This document shows, piece after piece, positions 5,522 to 5,611 of a stretch of DNA of 5,611 nt (position 1 is its first letter; each line of letters begins with the position of its first letter). This stretch comes from NORP240 sp942492445. Lineage in GTDB: Bacteria > Pseudomonadota > Gammaproteobacteria > Pseudomonadales > Pseudohongiellaceae. Below the pieces are notes generated by a model. It was not told the origin of the DNA and ran no database searches. It was given only the letters and a program-made list of their open reading frames with translations. The translations under genes and the position numbers were made by a program. The DNA lies in assembly GCA_942492445.1 (NCBI GenBank), contig CALOEW010000070.1, positions 1-5,611 of the forward strand, in the 5' to 3' direction.

Positions 5522-5611
5522 TTTCGCGCGCTCGACTCGTATCAGGGCCTGTGCGGGTTTCCGGGGGCAGGCAGCCCGGCACGACGGGTATTCAAGCGTT
5601 TCGTCCTTCCG

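Noticed and set aside
5522..5611. ECF-like autoregulated promoter (GGAAGG ... CGTC) upstream of the sigma gene
   Set aside because: The -35-like and -10-like parts deviate from the usual GGAAC form and the spacing is loose. The match is no better than expected by chance.

Overview
The window is a chromosomal-looking fragment with moderately high GC, most likely from a proteobacterium and probably a gammaproteobacterium. The reasons are the Shine-Dalgarno-led genes, an ECF sigma / membrane protein pair, a Sulfotransfer_4-type protein and a NIPSNAP protein with a signal peptide. The species cannot be named from the sequence. If the recoding call below is right, the host must have the selenocysteine machinery (SelA, SelB, SelC, SelD), none of which is in this window.

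The left half reads rightward. It holds a secreted NIPSNAP-domain protein (31-495), a weak hairpin terminator, and about 540 nt with only doubtful short reading frames and a 10-bp tandem duplication. Next is a short-chain dehydrogenase/reductase (1040-1942) broken by one in-frame amber codon at 1289-1291, then a PAPS-type sulfotransferase family protein (2082-2765).

The right half reads leftward and converges on the sulfotransferase. From the right edge it holds an ECF RNA polymerase sigma factor (5521-4949), an overlapping gene for a single-pass membrane protein that is probably its partner or anti-sigma factor (4959-4012), and a roughly 290-nt spacer rich in inverted repeats. The last gene (3719-2841) belongs to the glycine/sarcosine/betaine/D-proline reductase selenoprotein B family.

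The main result is this last gene. A naive ORF search splits it at a TGA codon (3245-3243) into two unconnected pieces. The two pieces are in one frame, and the junction reads ...LLVPL-U-PVCHQT..., a UxxC redox motif. Right after the TGA lies a 7-bp perfect hairpin with a 5-nt loop carrying G at its second position, in the place expected of a bacterial SECIS. It is best annotated as one 292-residue selenoprotein with Sec159. By contrast, the amber codon in the dehydrogenase has no sign of recoding and looks like a nonsense mutation or sequence error.

The rightward genes (NIPSNAP, SDR, sulfotransferase) have spacers too long for a tight operon. The sigma/membrane-protein pair is clearly translationally coupled. 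Whether it controls the selenoprotein gene downstream is unknown, because the repeat-rich spacer probably separates the transcription units.
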